Assembly (NCBI GenBank): GCA_947505055.1
Contig: CANNLO010000293.1
Location: 1-6,118 of the forward strand
DNA length: 6,118 nucleotides
Direction of reading: 5' to 3'
Source: Methylococcaceae bacterium
GTDB lineage: Bacteria; Pseudomonadota; Gammaproteobacteria; Methylococcales; Methylomonadaceae
Part shown: positions 4,686-6,118 of the stretch, one piece after another
Position numbering within the stretch: the first letter of the stretch is position 1
How the letters are laid out: each line of letters opens with the position of its first letter
The notes under the pieces: model-generated
Databases searched by the model: none
Told to the model about the DNA's origin: nothing
Seen by the model: only the letters and a program-made list of their open reading frames with translations
Program-made: the position numbers and the translations under genes

Positions 4686-6118
4686 ATGAGTAAACACCTT
4701 GTTATTGTAGAGTCTCCGGCAAAAGCTAAGACCATAGAAAAATACTTGGGAAAGGATTTTCAGGTTTTGGCTTCTTATGGGCATGTTCGCGATCTTATTC
4801 CCAAGGAAGGCGCGGTTGATCCTGATCATGATTTTGCAATGAAATACGAAATTATTGAGCGTAATCAAAAGCATGTATTAGCCATTAGTAAAGCGCTTAA
4901 AGCAGCCGATACGTTATATTTGGCAACTGACCCTGATAGGGAAGGGGAGGCAATTTCTTGGCATTTGCATGAGTTGTTAAAAGAAAAGAAATTGCTGAAA
5001 GATAAGCCTGTTCATCGGGTGATATTTCATGAAATTACCAAAAAAGCCGTTACTGAAGCCATTGCCAACCCTGAACAATTAGCTATTAATTTAATTAATG
5101 CCCAACAGGCGCGACGAGCGCTGGATTATCTGGTGGGCTTTAATTTATCGCCCTTATTATGGAAAAAAATCCGCCGAGGCTTATCGGCGGGGCGTGTTCA
5201 AAGTCCTGCGCTACGGATGATTGTTGAGCGTGAACTTGAAATTGAAGCTTTTAAAACGCGTGAATACTGGACAATTGATGCGGCATTAAGTACGCAAGAT
5301 CAATTATTTAAAGCAAAATTGACGCATTTCGACGGCATAAAGCTGACGCAATTCAGTATTGACAACGAAGCGTTGGCTGAACAAACCAAGCAGACGGTAT
5401 TAGATGCCGCCGATGGTCAGTTAACTGTCGTCAAGCTGGAAAAAAAGCAGCAAAAACGTAATCCTGCACCGCCGTTTATCACCTCTACCTTGCAACAGGA
5501 AGCGGCGCGTAAACTGGGTTTTACAACTAAACGGACGATGATGGTTGCCCAGCAACTTTACGAAGGCATTGATATAGGGGGCGAATCAGAAGGTCTGATT
5601 TCCTATATGCGCACCGACTCGGTGAATCTTTCGGTAGAGGCGGTCGATGAAATTCGCGCATTGATAGCTGAAAACTACGGGCAATCTTGTGTGCCCAAAG
5701 AACCGCGTTTGTTCAAGACTAAATCAAAAAATGCACAAGAAGCCCATGAAGCGATACGCCCAACATCGGCGCGGCATGTGCCCGCCCAGATAAAGAATTA
5801 TTTGAGTGTTGAACAATATAAGCTTTACGAGTTGATCTGGAAGCGCACCATTGCTTGCCAAATGATTCATGCGACCTTAAATAGGGTGAGTGTTGATTTA
5901 ACTTGCGGTGATGGTAAACACGTTTTTAGAGCGACTGGTTCGACGATAGCTGTGCCTGGTTTTATGGCAGTTTATTTGGAAGGCAAGGATGACAGTAATG
6001 AGGGTGATGACAAGGAAAGCTTTTTACCACCGATGGAAGAAGGTCGTCCTGTATTGCTCAATGACATCATTGCCGGGCAACATTTTACTGAACCGCCGCC
6101 CCGCTATGGTGAGGCAAG
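4686..6118 (+). CDS. topA: DNA topoisomerase I, 3' end outside the window
   Basis: TopA is the type IA topoisomerase that relaxes negatively supercoiled DNA by cutting one strand through a 5'-phosphotyrosine link, with Mg2+ bound by its TOPRIM domain. About 477 residues are visible, with no stop or frameshift, out of a usual 750-870. The TOPRIM domain (about 1-120) has VESPAKAKTIEK with E9, and ATDPDREGEAISWH with D82, D84 and E86. GRVQSPALR lies at 169-177. The catalytic tyrosine is Y307 in LISYMRTDSVN, followed by R309. H354 in AQEAHEAIRP probably matches E. coli His365. After GHVRDL the protein lacks the roughly 30-residue Lys/Ser-rich insert of E. coli TopA. The C-terminal zinc-ribbon repeats would lie beyond the right edge. 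It is the fourth gene of the run, 48 bp after smg. With no visible terminator between them it may be co-transcribed, though topA often also has its own supercoiling-sensitive promoter. Confidence 0.97.
   Translation, partial: MSKHLVIVESPAKAKTIEKYLGKDFQVLASYGHVRDLIPKEGAVDPDHDFAMKYEIIERNQKHVLAISKALKAADTLYLATDPDREGEAISWHLHELLKEKKLLKDKPVHRVIFHEITKKAVTEAIANPEQLAINLINAQQARRALDYLVGFNLSPLLWKKIRRGLSAGRVQSPALRMIVERELEIEAFKTREYWTIDAALSTQDQLFKAKLTHFDGIKLTQFSIDNEALAEQTKQTVLDAADGQLTVVKLEKKQQKRNPAPPFITSTLQQEAARKLGFTTKRTMMVAQQLYEGIDIGGESEGLISYMRTDSVNLSVEAVDEIRALIAENYGQSCVPKEPRLFKTKSKNAQEAHEAIRPTSARHVPAQIKNYLSVEQYKLYELIWKRTIACQMIHATLNRVSVDLTCGDGKHVFRATGSTIAVPGFMAVYLEGKDDSNEGDDKESFLPPMEEGRPVLLNDIIAGQHFTEPPPRYGEA

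Noticed and set aside
4668..4874. 68-codon minus-strand frame over the topA start
   Set aside because: It is antisense to the conserved TOPRIM N-terminus of topA.

Overview
The window is a piece of a gammaproteobacterial chromosome. It holds one insertion-sequence transposase, an AT-rich stretch of about 600 bp without a convincing gene, and a compact run of four same-strand genes: a LysM protein resembling TsaP, then dprA, smg and topA. The neighbour set dprA-smg-topA with a LysM/TsaP-like gene in front is typical of gammaproteobacteria. The moderate base composition and protein style would fit a Methylococcales-like or related lineage, but that placement is inference and weak.

Positions 1-1305 hold an IS66-type DDE transposase. 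Its reading frame is open to the left window edge, so its start, and the left end of the element, lie outside. It is much more AT-rich than the chromosomal genes to its right. One possible right end of the element is at about 1418.

Positions 1306-1922 hold no gene I can support. They contain several short perfect inverted repeats, a plausible promoter at 1540-1568, and a weaker promoter plus a good ribosome binding site just before the LysM gene. In many relatives the divergent def-fmt genes lie here, so the local gene order appears to have been broken.

Positions 1923-6118 read as one transcription unit. The gaps are 29, 13 and 48 bp and none contains a visible terminator. The TsaP-like protein would bind peptidoglycan around the type IV pilus secretin. 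DprA protects incoming single-stranded DNA and loads RecA on it, so the first two genes plausibly act at two stages of natural transformation. Smg is a conserved protein of uncertain role. TopA (DNA topoisomerase I) relaxes negative supercoils and is cut by the right window edge after about 477 residues.

I found no clearly new biological system. The points most worth a second look are the structured AT-rich gap, the broken neighbourhood upstream of the LysM gene, and the odd dprA start.
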